In this document: piece by piece, positions 36,483 to 44,683 of the stretch
How the letters are laid out: the number at the start of each line of letters is the position of its first letter
How positions within the stretch are numbered: position 1 is the stretch's first letter
Assembly (NCBI GenBank): GCA_024644385.1
Contig: JAHELB010000002.1
Span: 1 to 64,000, forward strand
Direction: 5' to 3'
From: Nitrosopumilaceae archaeon
GTDB taxonomy: Archaea; Thermoproteota; Nitrososphaeria; Nitrososphaerales; Nitrosopumilaceae
Length of the DNA stretch: 64,000 nucleotides
Translations under genes and position numbers: made by a program
Notes under the pieces: model-generated
The model's input: the letters and a program-made list of their open reading frames with translations, nothing else
The model's database searches: none
What the model was told of the DNA's origin: nothing

Positions 36483-37127
36483 TTAAAGGAATTTGCCCGT
36501 TGTGGTACCTGACGAAGTTGAGGATGGAACTGAAGGAAATAAATCTCCAGTAGAGTTTTCTGCAACCGCCGCTGCCTCTTGTAATATTTTATCTGATTCT
36601 ATACTGGTTGTCTCATCAATACCAAAGGCACCGTCTCCGGCGAAACTTTCAGTCATAAATCCTCCCAACATGTCTGCCATTTGACTGATCTCTTGTTCGG
36701 CACCAGGCATTATCTTTCCTAGAGAAGATTTGAGATTTTTCATGAGTCCCATGGTTGGCATTATTGTCATTACGGTATCACCGATATCATTTGTGGTGGT
36801 TAATCGTAATTCAATTCTCTCTAAAGCGATTCGTGCATTGCTTAAAATTTTTGTTACTTTTCTTATTTCAGCTAATTCACTTGATAAGACTTTACTTGTT
36901 TGAACATCATGATGTTGTGTTGCCTCTACTATTCTTTGAAATATTTTTGAATCTCTTTCTTTTAATTTGATTAACATTCCATCTAATTTTGAAATTTGTA
37001 AACTTAGTTTTTTAATTGCAGTCTGAACTCGTGGTTTTAGTGGACCTTTGGGTTTAATTGCATCATTGATAATTTCAGTAATACCTGGTTGTGGTTGTTT
37101 AGTCCACTTGTCTTGTAGATTTGCCAA
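36483..37127 (-). CDS. cdvB: CdvB family ESCRT-III-like protein (copy 2)
   Basis: The protein has 214 residues and is paralogous to the CdvB at 10814-11470, with shared segments KPRVQTAIKKLSLQISKLDGML, VLSSELAEIRKVTKIL and LRLTTTNDIGDTVMTI, and a shared tail pattern DKILQEAAAVAE...LFPSVPS. The C-terminus is Ser/Thr/Gly-rich. ESCRT-III-like polymers remodel membranes in thaumarchaeal division or vesicle formation; paralogues probably form mixed polymers. It stands alone on its strand. Confidence 0.9.
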   Translation of the reverse strand: MANLQDKWTKQPQPGITEIINDAIKPKGPLKPRVQTAIKKLSLQISKLDGMLIKLKERDSKIFQRIVEATQHHDVQTSKVLSSELAEIRKVTKILSNARIALERIELRLTTTNDIGDTVMTIMPTMGLMKNLKSSLGKIMPGAEQEISQMADMLGGFMTESFAGDGAFGIDETTSIESDKILQEAAAVAENSTGDLFPSVPSSTSSGTTTGKFL

Positions 37128-37282
37128 TATTCCGAATTTAAAAATTAATACTTAATTTCCAGTGTAAAATTTGATTCACTGTAAATAAAATTAACCTTAC
37201 AAAAGTTAGTCTTTCCCTAGGAAAAAGATTTTCAGGCACGCTCAGAAATTTTTTTTTACTCTATTAGAAATAAAAAAGTGAA

Positions 37283-37714
37283 GTGAAAAAATTATTTCTC
37301 ATTATTCCAGCCGTGATAATTATTATTGTAGTTGCTTTAGGCTCCCAAACTGATAAGGAAAATACAAAAAGTGAACCTTTTTTTCATGTAACCCTAGCTA
37401 GTCCTGAATTATACGATAACGGAATTTATTTAAGCCAGTTTTTTTTAGAGAAAGGAGAATATTTCTTTAGGTTTGTGCCTAATGGTGATAGTCCCCAAAA
37501 TCTTACAATATCCTTAGTAGGAGATGACTTTGAGTTTTCTGAAAATTTCAAATTAATTGGAACCTTACACAAAACTGGAATCTCTGAATATTACACGTGG
37601 GATTATGATGGGGACAAATCATTTTTGATTTCAACCCAAAAAGAAATTTCTATTCAGATCAATCCAAATGGAAATGTGAGGGGAAGTGTATCAGTTGATA
37701 TCCTCAGAAAATAG
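37283..37714 (+). CDS. Secreted or membrane-anchored beta-rich protein
   Basis: The protein has 143 residues from a GTG start. A hydrophobic N-terminus (LFLIIPAVIIIIVVALG, about 4-20) is a signal or anchor; the rest is a beta-rich domain with GEYFFRFVPNGDSPQNLTISLVG, reminiscent of GOLD or jelly-roll folds. No catalytic motif is seen. A candidate structured RNA starts 3 nt after its stop. Confidence 0.65.
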   Translation: MKKLFLIIPAVIIIIVVALGSQTDKENTKSEPFFHVTLASPELYDNGIYLSQFFLEKGEYFFRFVPNGDSPQNLTISLVGDDFEFSENFKLIGTLHKTGISEYYTWDYDGDKSFLISTQKEISIQINPNGNVRGSVSVDILRK

Positions 37715-37717
37715 GAG

Positions 37718-37808
37718 GCGTGCCCCCTAGTTACAGAACTATGAGAGATTTCCTCTCGTGGTCAGGGGTTGGAGACCTGATTGCCTTTTTCGTTCTGCGA
37801 GGCCACGC
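37718..37808 (+). ncRNA. Candidate structured RNA with a three-way junction
   Basis: Outer stem P1 pairs 37718-37724 with 37801-37808 (one bulged C). P2 pairs CAGAAC (37734-37739) with GTTCTG (37792-37797). Within P2 are P3, 37741-37747 with 37753-37759 (5-nt loop), and P4, 37761-37766 with 37776-37781 (9-nt loop GGTTGGAGA). G-U pairs in P3 and P4 favour the plus strand. GC content is well above the flanks. I match it to no known family. It begins 3 nt after a stop codon and no gene follows for about 320 nt. Confidence 0.65.
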
Positions 37809-38096
37809 GATTTAGTCGATAGGAATTATGTCCTTCGGCATTAATTATTATAGTAATTTTTACTATTTATTAATTAATGAAATTTTTTATGTATTTTCCA
37901 ATAATTCTTGAAATTATTTGATATGTTTTTTTAGAGAAATCAATCCTAAAAAAAATTTTTAAAAATTCAAATTAAAAAAAAACTCAATGTTTAAAATTAG
38001 TAAAAATATTGAAGCGAAAATCTTGTTATCCCATATTATTCAAAGATAAAATTTTTAACCAAATTGAATTTCTTTTCCTGAAATTTCCTTAATGGG
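37809..38096. other. A/T-rich intergenic stretch
   Basis: This sequence follows the candidate RNA and precedes the SDR promoter. A short hairpin around TGTC-CTTC-GGCA (near 37830) may belong to the RNA's 3' end. The remainder is very A/T-rich, with T-runs suited to termination, and shows no convincing gene. Confidence 0.4.
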
Positions 38097-38104
38097 TATA
38101 AATT
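38097..38104 (+). promoter_or_regulatory. Putative TATA box of the SDR gene
   Basis: TATAAATT lies about 27 nt before the TTG start at 38127. This supports TTG as the true start on a leaderless transcript. Confidence 0.5.
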
Positions 38105-38126
38105 ACGATTTTTACTCTGAAAAATA

Positions 38127-38870
38127 TTGAAATTAGAAGGCAAAGTCGCATTAGTTACAGGTGCAAGTCGAGGTATTGGATTTGAAATTGCCAAAATTTT
38201 TTCTGAGAATGGCGCCAAAGTAGTACTCACCTCAAAAAATTCCCGACAATTAGAAGATTCTGCTAATCAATTAACCAATACAACATCAGTACCGGCAGAC
38301 ATTAGAAAAGAAGAAGAAGTTAAGCAAGTGGTAAAAAAGACAATAGAGATATTTGGAAAACTGGATATTTTGGTAAATAATGCAGGCGTTTTTCCAAAAA
38401 TAAAGCAATTACATGAGATCTCAGAATTAGAGTGGAACGATGTTTTAGATGTAAATCTTACAGGGCAGTTTAGATTTACAAAATTTGCCATCCCGTATCT
38501 GCAAAAGACTTCTGGAACAATCATAAATATTTCATCGGATGCGGGACTAAAAGCCTATGAGGGATTTAATGCTGATGCATACTCGGCAACAAAAGCGGCT
38601 TTGATTGTTCTTACCAAGTGTTGGGCATTAGAATATGCAAAAGATAAGATTCGAGTAAATTGTATTTGTCCGGGTGTAGTTGATACAGATATGACCAAAC
38701 CATTTTTGATTACCCAAAAAGATAGAGAATTTATGAATAATGATCATCCACTAGGAAGAATAGGTGCCCCCGAAGAAGTGGCAAAGTCAGTTTTGTTTCT
38801 TGCTTGTGAGGATTCTTCTTGGACTACAGGAGCAATTTTGGCTGTCGATGGAGGACAATCAACTAAATAA
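38127..38870 (+). CDS. Short-chain dehydrogenase/reductase, FabG-like
   Basis: The protein has 247 residues of classical SDR. TGASRGIG binds NAD(P)H, NNAG is at about 80-83, the active site is YSATKAALI, and the C-terminus TGAILAVDGGQS is FabG-type. FabG-like enzymes reduce 3-oxoacyl thioesters; the true substrate here is unknown. The start is TTG, supported by the TATA box position. Confidence 0.9.
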   Translation: MKLEGKVALVTGASRGIGFEIAKIFSENGAKVVLTSKNSRQLEDSANQLTNTTSVPADIRKEEEVKQVVKKTIEIFGKLDILVNNAGVFPKIKQLHEISELEWNDVLDVNLTGQFRFTKFAIPYLQKTSGTIINISSDAGLKAYEGFNADAYSATKAALIVLTKCWALEYAKDKIRVNCICPGVVDTDMTKPFLITQKDREFMNNDHPLGRIGAPEEVAKSVLFLACEDSSWTTGAILAVDGGQSTK

Positions 38871-38911
38871 TTTCAAATCAGTTTAATACTGTGCATAATG
38901 TAATTTTAATT

Positions 38912-39118
38912 ATGAATGACAAAAAGAAAAAAGCAAAATTAATTATTTTACTAGGAATTATTTGGATAGTCGTTACTTTACCCTTACCCTGGATAATTAA
39001 TAATCCCCAAGTTTCAGATTCTCAATTCAATATCATTTTATCAATCATTGGTGTGATGTCGATTCCATTCATAATGCTTGGAGTGGCATGGACTTTAAAA
39101 CCAGAGTTAACAACCTAG
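38912..39118 (+). CDS. Small two-helix membrane protein
   Basis: The protein has 68 residues from ATG 38912; an in-frame GTG at 38891 is possible. A Lys-rich start (NDKKKKAK) is followed by helices at about 9-28 and 40-60. No family is recognised. It precedes cysQ by 10 nt and may share its transcript. Confidence 0.55.
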   Translation: MNDKKKKAKLIILLGIIWIVVTLPLPWIINNPQVSDSQFNIILSIIGVMSIPFIMLGVAWTLKPELTT

Positions 39119-39128
39119 GTAGTTTACA

Positions 39129-39944
39129 TTGAAAAAAATTCCAATCGTTAATAAAATTCCAGAGTTAGATATAGCTTTGCAGGCTGCAATTGAAGCGGGA
39201 AATGCAATTTTAGATATTTATGGTAAAAATTATGAGACTTTGATAAAAAAGGATGATTCTCCTATTACAGAAGCTGATCTGAAAAGCAATGAAATAATTA
39301 AACACGTTTTATCCAAGACGGTTCATAGTATTTTGTCTGAGGAGGATAAAGATGATCAAAATAGGTTATCTCAAGAGATTATTTGGATTGTAGACCCATT
39401 AGATGGAACCTCTGATTTCATAGATAAAACGGGAGAATTTACGGTAATGATCTCTTTAGTAAAAAACAAAAAACCTATCTTGGGTGTAATTGGTTGGCCA
39501 ACAGAAAATACTATTTTTGCTGCTCAAAAAGGAAGCGGTGCTTTCAGATATTTAGAAGGCGACTGGGAGAAAATTTCAGTTAGTAAAACTTCAGACTTGA
39601 AACAATCTAGAGCTATAGGATCTAGACACCACCTCTCAAATAAAGAAAAGAGGTTTATAGAAAAATTAGGTTTTAAAAATTTCACAAGTATCGGAAGTTC
39701 ATTAAAGGTAGGGAAAATTAGTTCTGGTGAAGCTGAAGCATACATCACTACAACTAACAAAATGAAAGAGTGGGATTCTGCCGCGTCGTATTGTATTATT
39801 TCTGAAGCTGGAGGAAAAATGACAGATATCTGGGGTAATGATTTGTCCTATAACAACAAAGATGTTTATCATCAAAATGGGATTATAGTTACTAACGGAT
39901 TAATCCATAACAAAATACTGGAAGAATTTAAAAAATTAAATTAG
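39129..39944 (+). CDS. cysQ: 3'(2'),5'-bisphosphate nucleotidase, CysQ-like
   Basis: The protein has 271 residues of the inositol monophosphatase superfamily. Metal-site motifs are LSEEDKDD, WIVDPLDGTSDFI and the C-terminal EWDSAASYCIISEAGG. The convergent APS kinase gene argues for PAP/PAPS as substrate, removing the by-product of sulfate activation. Inositol-phosphate activity cannot be excluded. The start is TTG. Confidence 0.85.
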   Translation: MKKIPIVNKIPELDIALQAAIEAGNAILDIYGKNYETLIKKDDSPITEADLKSNEIIKHVLSKTVHSILSEEDKDDQNRLSQEIIWIVDPLDGTSDFIDKTGEFTVMISLVKNKKPILGVIGWPTENTIFAAQKGSGAFRYLEGDWEKISVSKTSDLKQSRAIGSRHHLSNKEKRFIEKLGFKNFTSIGSSLKVGKISSGEAEAYITTTNKMKEWDSAASYCIISEAGGKMTDIWGNDLSYNNKDVYHQNGIIVTNGLIHNKILEEFKKLN

Positions 39945-40451
39945 ATTTCTTCCTTTAAGGAATTTTTTAACTTTATTTGAACTATCTGAAAGAGGTTCAT
40001 TTTCTGTATCCACTACAAGATCTGCTTTTTCTGGCGCCTCGTAAGGATCGTCAATTCCTGTAAACCCCTTTATTTCCCCTTTTCTTGCCTTTGCATACAT
40101 TCCTTTGACATCTCTTTCTTCACATTTTTCTAGAGAACATTTAACAAAACATTCTGCAAATTGATCTCCCGCACCGATGATTTCTCTTGCTTTTTCTCTA
40201 TTCTCAAGATAAGGAGAAACTAGAGATACTGCACTTGGAACCCCATGTTTTAGTAAAAGTTTTGCTAAATGAGCAACTTTTTTGTTATGCTCATCTCTGC
40301 CTTCTTTTGAAAAATCTTTAGGTGAGAACCATTCTCGTAACTCATCACCATCAAGCATAGCCAAATTTGGAATATCTTTTTGTAGATCTTTGACGATTGT
40401 GGTCTTTCCTGAGCATGGGAGACCAGTCATCCAAAGAACAAATGGCTTCAT
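39936..40451 (-). CDS. cysC: Adenylylsulfate kinase
   Basis: The protein has 171 residues. GLPCSGKTTI is the P-loop, DGDELREWF the substrate site, and FVKCSLEKCEERDVKGMYAKARKG the family core. It phosphorylates APS to PAPS. Its 3' end overlaps cysQ by 9 nt in convergent orientation. sat and cysH are about 18 kb away. Confidence 0.94.
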   Translation of the reverse strand: MKPFVLWMTGLPCSGKTTIVKDLQKDIPNLAMLDGDELREWFSPKDFSKEGRDEHNKKVAHLAKLLLKHGVPSAVSLVSPYLENREKAREIIGAGDQFAECFVKCSLEKCEERDVKGMYAKARKGEIKGFTGIDDPYEAPEKADLVVDTENEPLSDSSNKVKKFLKGRNLI

Positions 40452-40489
40452 ATTGTTTTGTAAGTTTAATACGACATAAAGAGCTTACG

Positions 40490-41035
40490 TTAAATTTGAA
40501 ACCATGGTTGATTTTCTAGGAAATCTATTTCTTTTATCATGTCTTCTTTCTTTTTTGTAATGGCAGTAACTGATCTATATTGTTCATACATTTCAGTTTC
40601 TTCTTCTTTTGATAGAACCTCAGCTTCTGCTTGATCAAAAAATTTGTTTTCTTTGTTCAGATGATCAAAAAGGTATACTGAATAAGTTCTCAAAAACCTT
40701 GAAACTGGCTCCCTTGCATCTTCCCCTTTTTTCCATCTTTGCAAATGTTTGTTAATCTCCCTTGCAATGTTTCTTCCAAATTCATGTTCTATCATAAATT
40801 TTCTAATTTCGTCTTTTAGAGTATCATAACTTACTACACATGGAAAGTAAGAATTTTCCTCTCTAGAATGATGAATGGTATCGACAAATTCGTAAATAAT
40901 TATGGTTATCTTATCAATATCTGAAAAAGGAATATTTGATCCATTGGATATCTTTTCGGAACATTTTTCTATAATTTTTTGTAGACGTCGAACCTGGTCA
41001 TGGTCAGCCCTAAGTTCTCCTGTTGCACTCAACAA
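40490..41035 (-). CDS. Hemerythrin HHE-domain protein
   Basis: The protein has 181 residues in a four-helix bundle with iron-ligand pattern: RADHDQ, HHSREENSYFP, MIEHEFGR and LFDHLNKENKFFD. Such proteins bind a di-iron centre and oxygen, nitric oxide or act as iron sensors. The role here is unknown; it stands between cysC and the antiporter, divergent from the latter. Confidence 0.88.
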   Translation of the reverse strand: MLSATGELRADHDQVRRLQKIIEKCSEKISNGSNIPFSDIDKITIIIYEFVDTIHHSREENSYFPCVVSYDTLKDEIRKFMIEHEFGRNIAREINKHLQRWKKGEDAREPVSRFLRTYSVYLFDHLNKENKFFDQAEAEVLSKEEETEMYEQYRSVTAITKKKEDMIKEIDFLENQPWFQI

Positions 41036-41157
41036 AAATTGGTTTTTAATGTGAGATTTAATTGGTTCGTAATTTTTTTAAATTAATCATAAACATTGAA
41101 TCAATCTACCTTGACTAATTTGCCTTTTAATAAGTAATAATCAGAATCACCTATAGA

Positions 41158-42552
41158 ATGAATCCAGTTTTTTTTGGAGTTTTGGAGACAATAAGAGGGC
41201 AATTAGGTGATCTAGGTTTTTTGAATAGTATTGATATTAATTTCATACTTGTTAAACTAAGTGAGTTTCAGGATTTCATCAGTACGTTAAGCCAAGAAGG
41301 GCCAATTGCCTCTGCTCATGTATTATTACTTGCTGCAGGTGTGGTTATATTTTCAGGGGTTATTGGAGAGGCCTTTTTTAAAAAAACAGGGATACCCGAC
41401 ATTGCATTTTTGATGATATTAGGAGTAATTATAGGACCAATTCTTGGAATAATTCAACCAGTAGCGGTTTTACAAATTGTTCCGTATTTTGCAGCTTTGG
41501 CGTTGATAATAATCATGTTTGATGGAGGATTAAATTTAGATCTAAAACATATTGTAAAAACAGCTCATTTTGCCTTTACCTTGGCAATACTTGGTTTTAT
41601 TTTATCAGTTGTAATTGCAACTTTAGCAGTACATTATGCTCTAGATTGGTCATGGTTGGAAAGTATTCTTCTTGGGTCAATAGTTGGAGGGAGTAGTTCG
41701 GTAATTGTATTTGGACTTGTGAGAAATATTAGAATTTCAGAGGAAGCCAAGAATATGCTTAGTTTTGAATCTGCCTTAACTGATATCTTATCTACAATTA
41801 TCGCCTTTATTCTATTTGGAGCAATACTTGCAGGTCAATTTGACCTCCAGGTTTTACAAGAAACTTTGGGAAGAGCAATCGTTGTAGGACTAGTTTTAGG
41901 TTTTGGAGTAGGAATTCCTTGGATGTATGTGTCTACCAAACTAGCCAACACTCAACATGCTTACATGCTTACATTGGGAATTTTGTTTGTCCTATTCTTT
42001 TTGGCAGTTTCCTTTGGGGAATCAGGAGCGCTGACTGCATTGGTATTTGGATTAATGATTGGTAACAGGAAAAATCTTGCAAAGATTTTGAGATTCAAAG
42101 TTCCAAGAATAGAGGTTGATGATCCAACTCATAACCAGTTAACGTTTTTGGTAAGGTCTTTCTTTTTTGTATTTGTAGGATTATTGGCAAGTATAGGTAG
42201 TATTGAATATGCTATTCTAGGAGTTGGAATTACAATTGCAATTTATTTTGGAAGATTGATTGTGGGTAAGATCACTTTAACCAAAAGATTTTCATTGTTA
42301 GATAAGAAGGTCACCTATTCAATGATTCCTCGCGGTTTAGCTGCGGCGGTATTGGCAACAATTCCTTTAACCTTAGGACTACCAAATGCAGAGATTTATC
42401 CTCAAATTGTTTTCTTTATTATTTTAGCTTCAGTAATCATTACCACAATTGGTTTAGGACGATCAAAGAAAATTCCACCTCCGGAACCAAAAGAAGGTGG
42501 TTTTATTAAAAAACCTCCAGAGGATTCTCAAAAAAATAAGGAAAAAAATTAA
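41158..42552 (+). CDS. CPA-type cation/proton antiporter
   Basis: The protein has 464 residues with about 12-13 membrane helices. Family motifs include GVIIGPILGII, the MFDGGLNLDLKHI segment and the ion-site helix SFESALTDILSTIIA. PRGLAAAVLATIPL is the typical late motif. It exchanges Na+ or K+ for protons. The C-terminal tail is short, Pro/Lys-rich and lacks a TrkA domain. A TATA-like TTTAATAAG about 27 nt upstream supports the start. Confidence 0.9.
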   Translation: MNPVFFGVLETIRGQLGDLGFLNSIDINFILVKLSEFQDFISTLSQEGPIASAHVLLLAAGVVIFSGVIGEAFFKKTGIPDIAFLMILGVIIGPILGIIQPVAVLQIVPYFAALALIIIMFDGGLNLDLKHIVKTAHFAFTLAILGFILSVVIATLAVHYALDWSWLESILLGSIVGGSSSVIVFGLVRNIRISEEAKNMLSFESALTDILSTIIAFILFGAILAGQFDLQVLQETLGRAIVVGLVLGFGVGIPWMYVSTKLANTQHAYMLTLGILFVLFFLAVSFGESGALTALVFGLMIGNRKNLAKILRFKVPRIEVDDPTHNQLTFLVRSFFFVFVGLLASIGSIEYAILGVGITIAIYFGRLIVGKITLTKRFSLLDKKVTYSMIPRGLAAAVLATIPLTLGLPNAEIYPQIVFFIILASVIITTIGLGRSKKIPPPEPKEGGFIKKPPEDSQKNKEKN

Positions 42553-42557
42553 TAGAT

Positions 42558-42857
42558 TTAGGATTTTAGTTTTTTGTTTATCTTTTGAATATATTGTTGA
42601 CTATATTGCGTAAATAATTGAATTTTATCTTGGGCAAGAGCCATAGCTCCTGGTCTACTATTAACATGATTTTCTAATAATTTTTGTTCTTTTAACAATT
42701 TTTGCAGGGTCTCTTTGGTTTGTCGTTCAAGTTTACTTGTTAAATGTTGTAGTTCAGCATCAAGCAGATTTTTTGTATCTGGAAATGCTGGGGGAGACGC
42801 ACCAATTATTTCTTTCATGGTAATTTGACCAAATATTTTTTTATCAAGTTCGATCAA
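42558..42857 (-). CDS. Small helical protein, unknown function
   Basis: The protein has 99 residues, predicted almost wholly helical (about 28-98), with coiled-coil character in LLDAELQHLTSKLERQTKE. There is no membrane segment. It converges on the antiporter gene with a 5-nt gap. No family is recognised. Confidence 0.6.
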   Translation of the reverse strand: MIELDKKIFGQITMKEIIGASPPAFPDTKNLLDAELQHLTSKLERQTKETLQKLLKEQKLLENHVNSRPGAMALAQDKIQLFTQYSQQYIQKINKKLKS

Positions 42858-43015
42858 TTTTTTTCTTCCATTAAATGTGTTATAAATTCAATACTACAAA
42901 ATTTTAATTTATTAGAATTGAATTTCTATTGTTCGTTGATTTTTTATTTATGTTCAGAGGTAATTATCAAATATGAAATTAGAAATTAGAGTATTATATT
43001 ATAAATTTGAAATTC

Positions 43016-43022
43016 AAGGAGG
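43016..43022 (+). promoter_or_regulatory. Strong Shine-Dalgarno sequence that fixes a TTG start
   Basis: AAGGAGG lies 5 nt before TTG at 43028. The frame is open further up to a TTG at 43007, but the ribosome-binding site is inside that extension and points to 43028. Most genes here are leaderless, so a near-perfect site stands out. Confidence 0.65.
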
Positions 43023-43027
43023 AAAAA

Positions 43028-43237
43028 TTGACTTATTGTAACGGAAAATGCACGAATTTCAAGGCTCAAAAACCATCCAGGATGGGTAGGTATGCTTCTG
43101 GACAAAAACGATGTAATTATTGCGAAATTTTTCTAAAATATGATGGAGTCTCTTGCCCTTGTTGTAATAGACAACTAAGATGTCTCCCTAGAAGCAGAAA
43201 AGGTAAAGAGCGTTATTTAGAACAAGTTATTTCCTAA
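43028..43237 (+). CDS. Cysteine-rich zinc-binding small protein
   Basis: The protein has 69 residues from TTG 43028, chosen by the AAGGAGG site. Eight cysteines appear as C-x3-C, C-x2-C, C-x-C-C and a later C (CNGKC, CNYC, CPCCNRQLRC). Together with many Arg and Lys residues this suggests a double zinc knuckle that binds nucleic acid. No named family is assigned. It lies alone between convergent and co-directional small genes. Confidence 0.75.
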   Translation: MTYCNGKCTNFKAQKPSRMGRYASGQKRCNYCEIFLKYDGVSCPCCNRQLRCLPRSRKGKERYLEQVIS

Positions 43238-43291
43238 AACTGTTAGAAAAACAAAAAGTGCTTATTTATTAGGATAATGTATATTCATATC

Positions 43292-43564
43292 ATGCCTATT
43301 CCAGATGATGTACAAGATTTTATTGAAAAGCAAATAAAATTAATGATTTCACAAACTGAAGCATATTTGCCCTTTATCAAAATCGCATATCCTTATTCAA
43401 AAAATCTGGCAGATGCATGCTACAATCTAATTGTGGGTAGTGCAGTATCAATTTTTGTAAATCAATATGCTATGAGGATGAAATATCCCACTGCTGAAGA
43501 TTTTACTGAATTTGGAAAAATTACGGTAAAGTATCGAGATCAAATTGACCAGTTTTTCAAATAA
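43292..43564 (+). CDS. Small helical protein, unknown function
   Basis: The protein has 90 residues from ATG 43292. An ATG at 43277 is in frame, but a TATA-like TTTATTA at 43264-43271 places the transcript start near 43292. The sequence is helical, with PFIKIAYPYSKNLADACYNL and MKYPTAEDFTEFGKI. No family is recognised. It converges on the hsp20 gene with no gap. Confidence 0.6.
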   Translation: MPIPDDVQDFIEKQIKLMISQTEAYLPFIKIAYPYSKNLADACYNLIVGSAVSIFVNQYAMRMKYPTAEDFTEFGKITVKYRDQIDQFFK

Positions 43565-43957
43565 TTACCGAATTTGGATTTTGTGACCTGAAGCTTCTTT
43601 TGGTATTGTAATTGTTAACCTACCTTTGTTAAATTTAGCAGTTGTTTTTTTATCATCGATTTTCTTAGGAAGGGTAAGAGTTTTTTTAAAATATTCAAAT
43701 TTTGTTTTTACACCTAATTTTTCTTCTAAATAGCTCTCTTGTAATTTTGCTTCAACGGAAATCGAATTTTCATTAATTGTTATTTTTATATCGTTTTTGT
43801 TTACAAGGGGAAGATCGAATTCTAGTATCCAATTTGTTTCAAATTCCCTTAGACAAGAAAGTGGGGAGAGAGTCTGTTGATCAATATCATCGTTTAACAA
43901 TGAGCTAATTGACGGCGATAAGATTCCAAATTCAGGGATGTTTTCTTTTTTATCCAT
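43565..43957 (-). CDS. hsp20: Hsp20/alpha-crystallin small heat-shock protein (copy 1)
   Basis: The protein has 130 residues from ATG 43957, preceded by AGGTGA at suitable spacing; the frame opens at 43990. The alpha-crystallin domain runs from WILEFDLPLVNKNDIKITI to GRLTITIPKEA, with an IQIR C-terminal I-x-I anchor. It is the last gene of a CBS-HPF, PAC2, hsp20 run with gaps of only 2-4 nt. Confidence 0.9.
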   Translation of the reverse strand: MDKKENIPEFGILSPSISSLLNDDIDQQTLSPLSCLREFETNWILEFDLPLVNKNDIKITINENSISVEAKLQESYLEEKLGVKTKFEYFKKTLTLPKKIDDKKTTAKFNKGRLTITIPKEASGHKIQIR

Positions 43958-43961
43958 AAAA

Positions 43962-44681
43962 TCACCTGTAAATTTGTGGAGGTCTACCAACCTTTTTTTC
44001 TTGTTGTAAGGAACGAATTGTTTCTTCCATTAAATTTCTATGTTGAATTCGTAACCATTCAATTTTCTTTTGTATATCACCTGTGTCTATTTTTACATCT
44101 AATACCCTAGCTAGAGTAGTAATTGCTACAATAGAGGCCTCAGGATCAGGGAAAAAGGGATGGCATTCAGCATATAAGATTAAGGCGGGGATTTGAGATT
44201 TTCTAAAAGATGTAATCATTGCGGCATCTGTTCCAAAAATTGAACCTGCTAAGAATTTGGAAATTCTAAAATCATAAAGGAGTTTTTCTAATGACTTGTG
44301 TGTAACTAGACCATAAATTTTTGAAGCTTTAGGATCTTTGTTTATTGTTTCCATTCCGCTTATGATAATTATCTTTTTTATTAGATTTTTTTTGGCATAA
44401 TCTATAATTGACTCCGCAAAGTCATATGCAATAAAAGGATCAAATGGAAGATCAGACAATATAACAAAAAGATTATTTTTTTTATAGATTCGTATGGGTG
44501 GGAGGATTTCTCCGTTTTCGACAAATAAGGTAGGAGGTAGATCAGGATGCTCTATTTCTCCTATTTGACTCATTTCTAAATGATGAATTAAATATGAAAC
44601 GGTAAAAGTCCCTACAAGACCATTACTTGGGAATCCTACAAGTAATATGTTTTCTTTAAGTGATTTTTTGCTAGTTTGCAT
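43962..44681 (-). CDS. PAC2 family protein (proteasome assembly chaperone-like)
   Basis: The protein has 239 residues of the PAC2 family: LVGFPSNGLVGTFTVSYLI at the N-terminus, ILSDLPFDPFIAYDFAESII, IIISGMETI, and LYAECHPFFPDPEASIVAI. The fold resembles purine nucleoside phosphorylase and is shared with eukaryotic proteasome chaperones. Archaeal function is not settled. It lies 2 nt after the CBS-HPF stop and 4 nt before hsp20. Confidence 0.92.
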   Translation of the reverse strand: MQTSKKSLKENILLVGFPSNGLVGTFTVSYLIHHLEMSQIGEIEHPDLPPTLFVENGEILPPIRIYKKNNLFVILSDLPFDPFIAYDFAESIIDYAKKNLIKKIIIISGMETINKDPKASKIYGLVTHKSLEKLLYDFRISKFLAGSIFGTDAAMITSFRKSQIPALILYAECHPFFPDPEASIVAITTLARVLDVKIDTGDIQKKIEWLRIQHRNLMEETIRSLQQEKKVGRPPQIYR

Positions 44682-44683
44682 AA

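Noticed and set aside
37718-37808. RNase P RNA, SRP RNA or a known riboswitch for the second structured RNA
   Set aside because: It is too short and lacks the conserved cores of these classes, and no gene starts within 300 nt downstream for a riboswitch to control.
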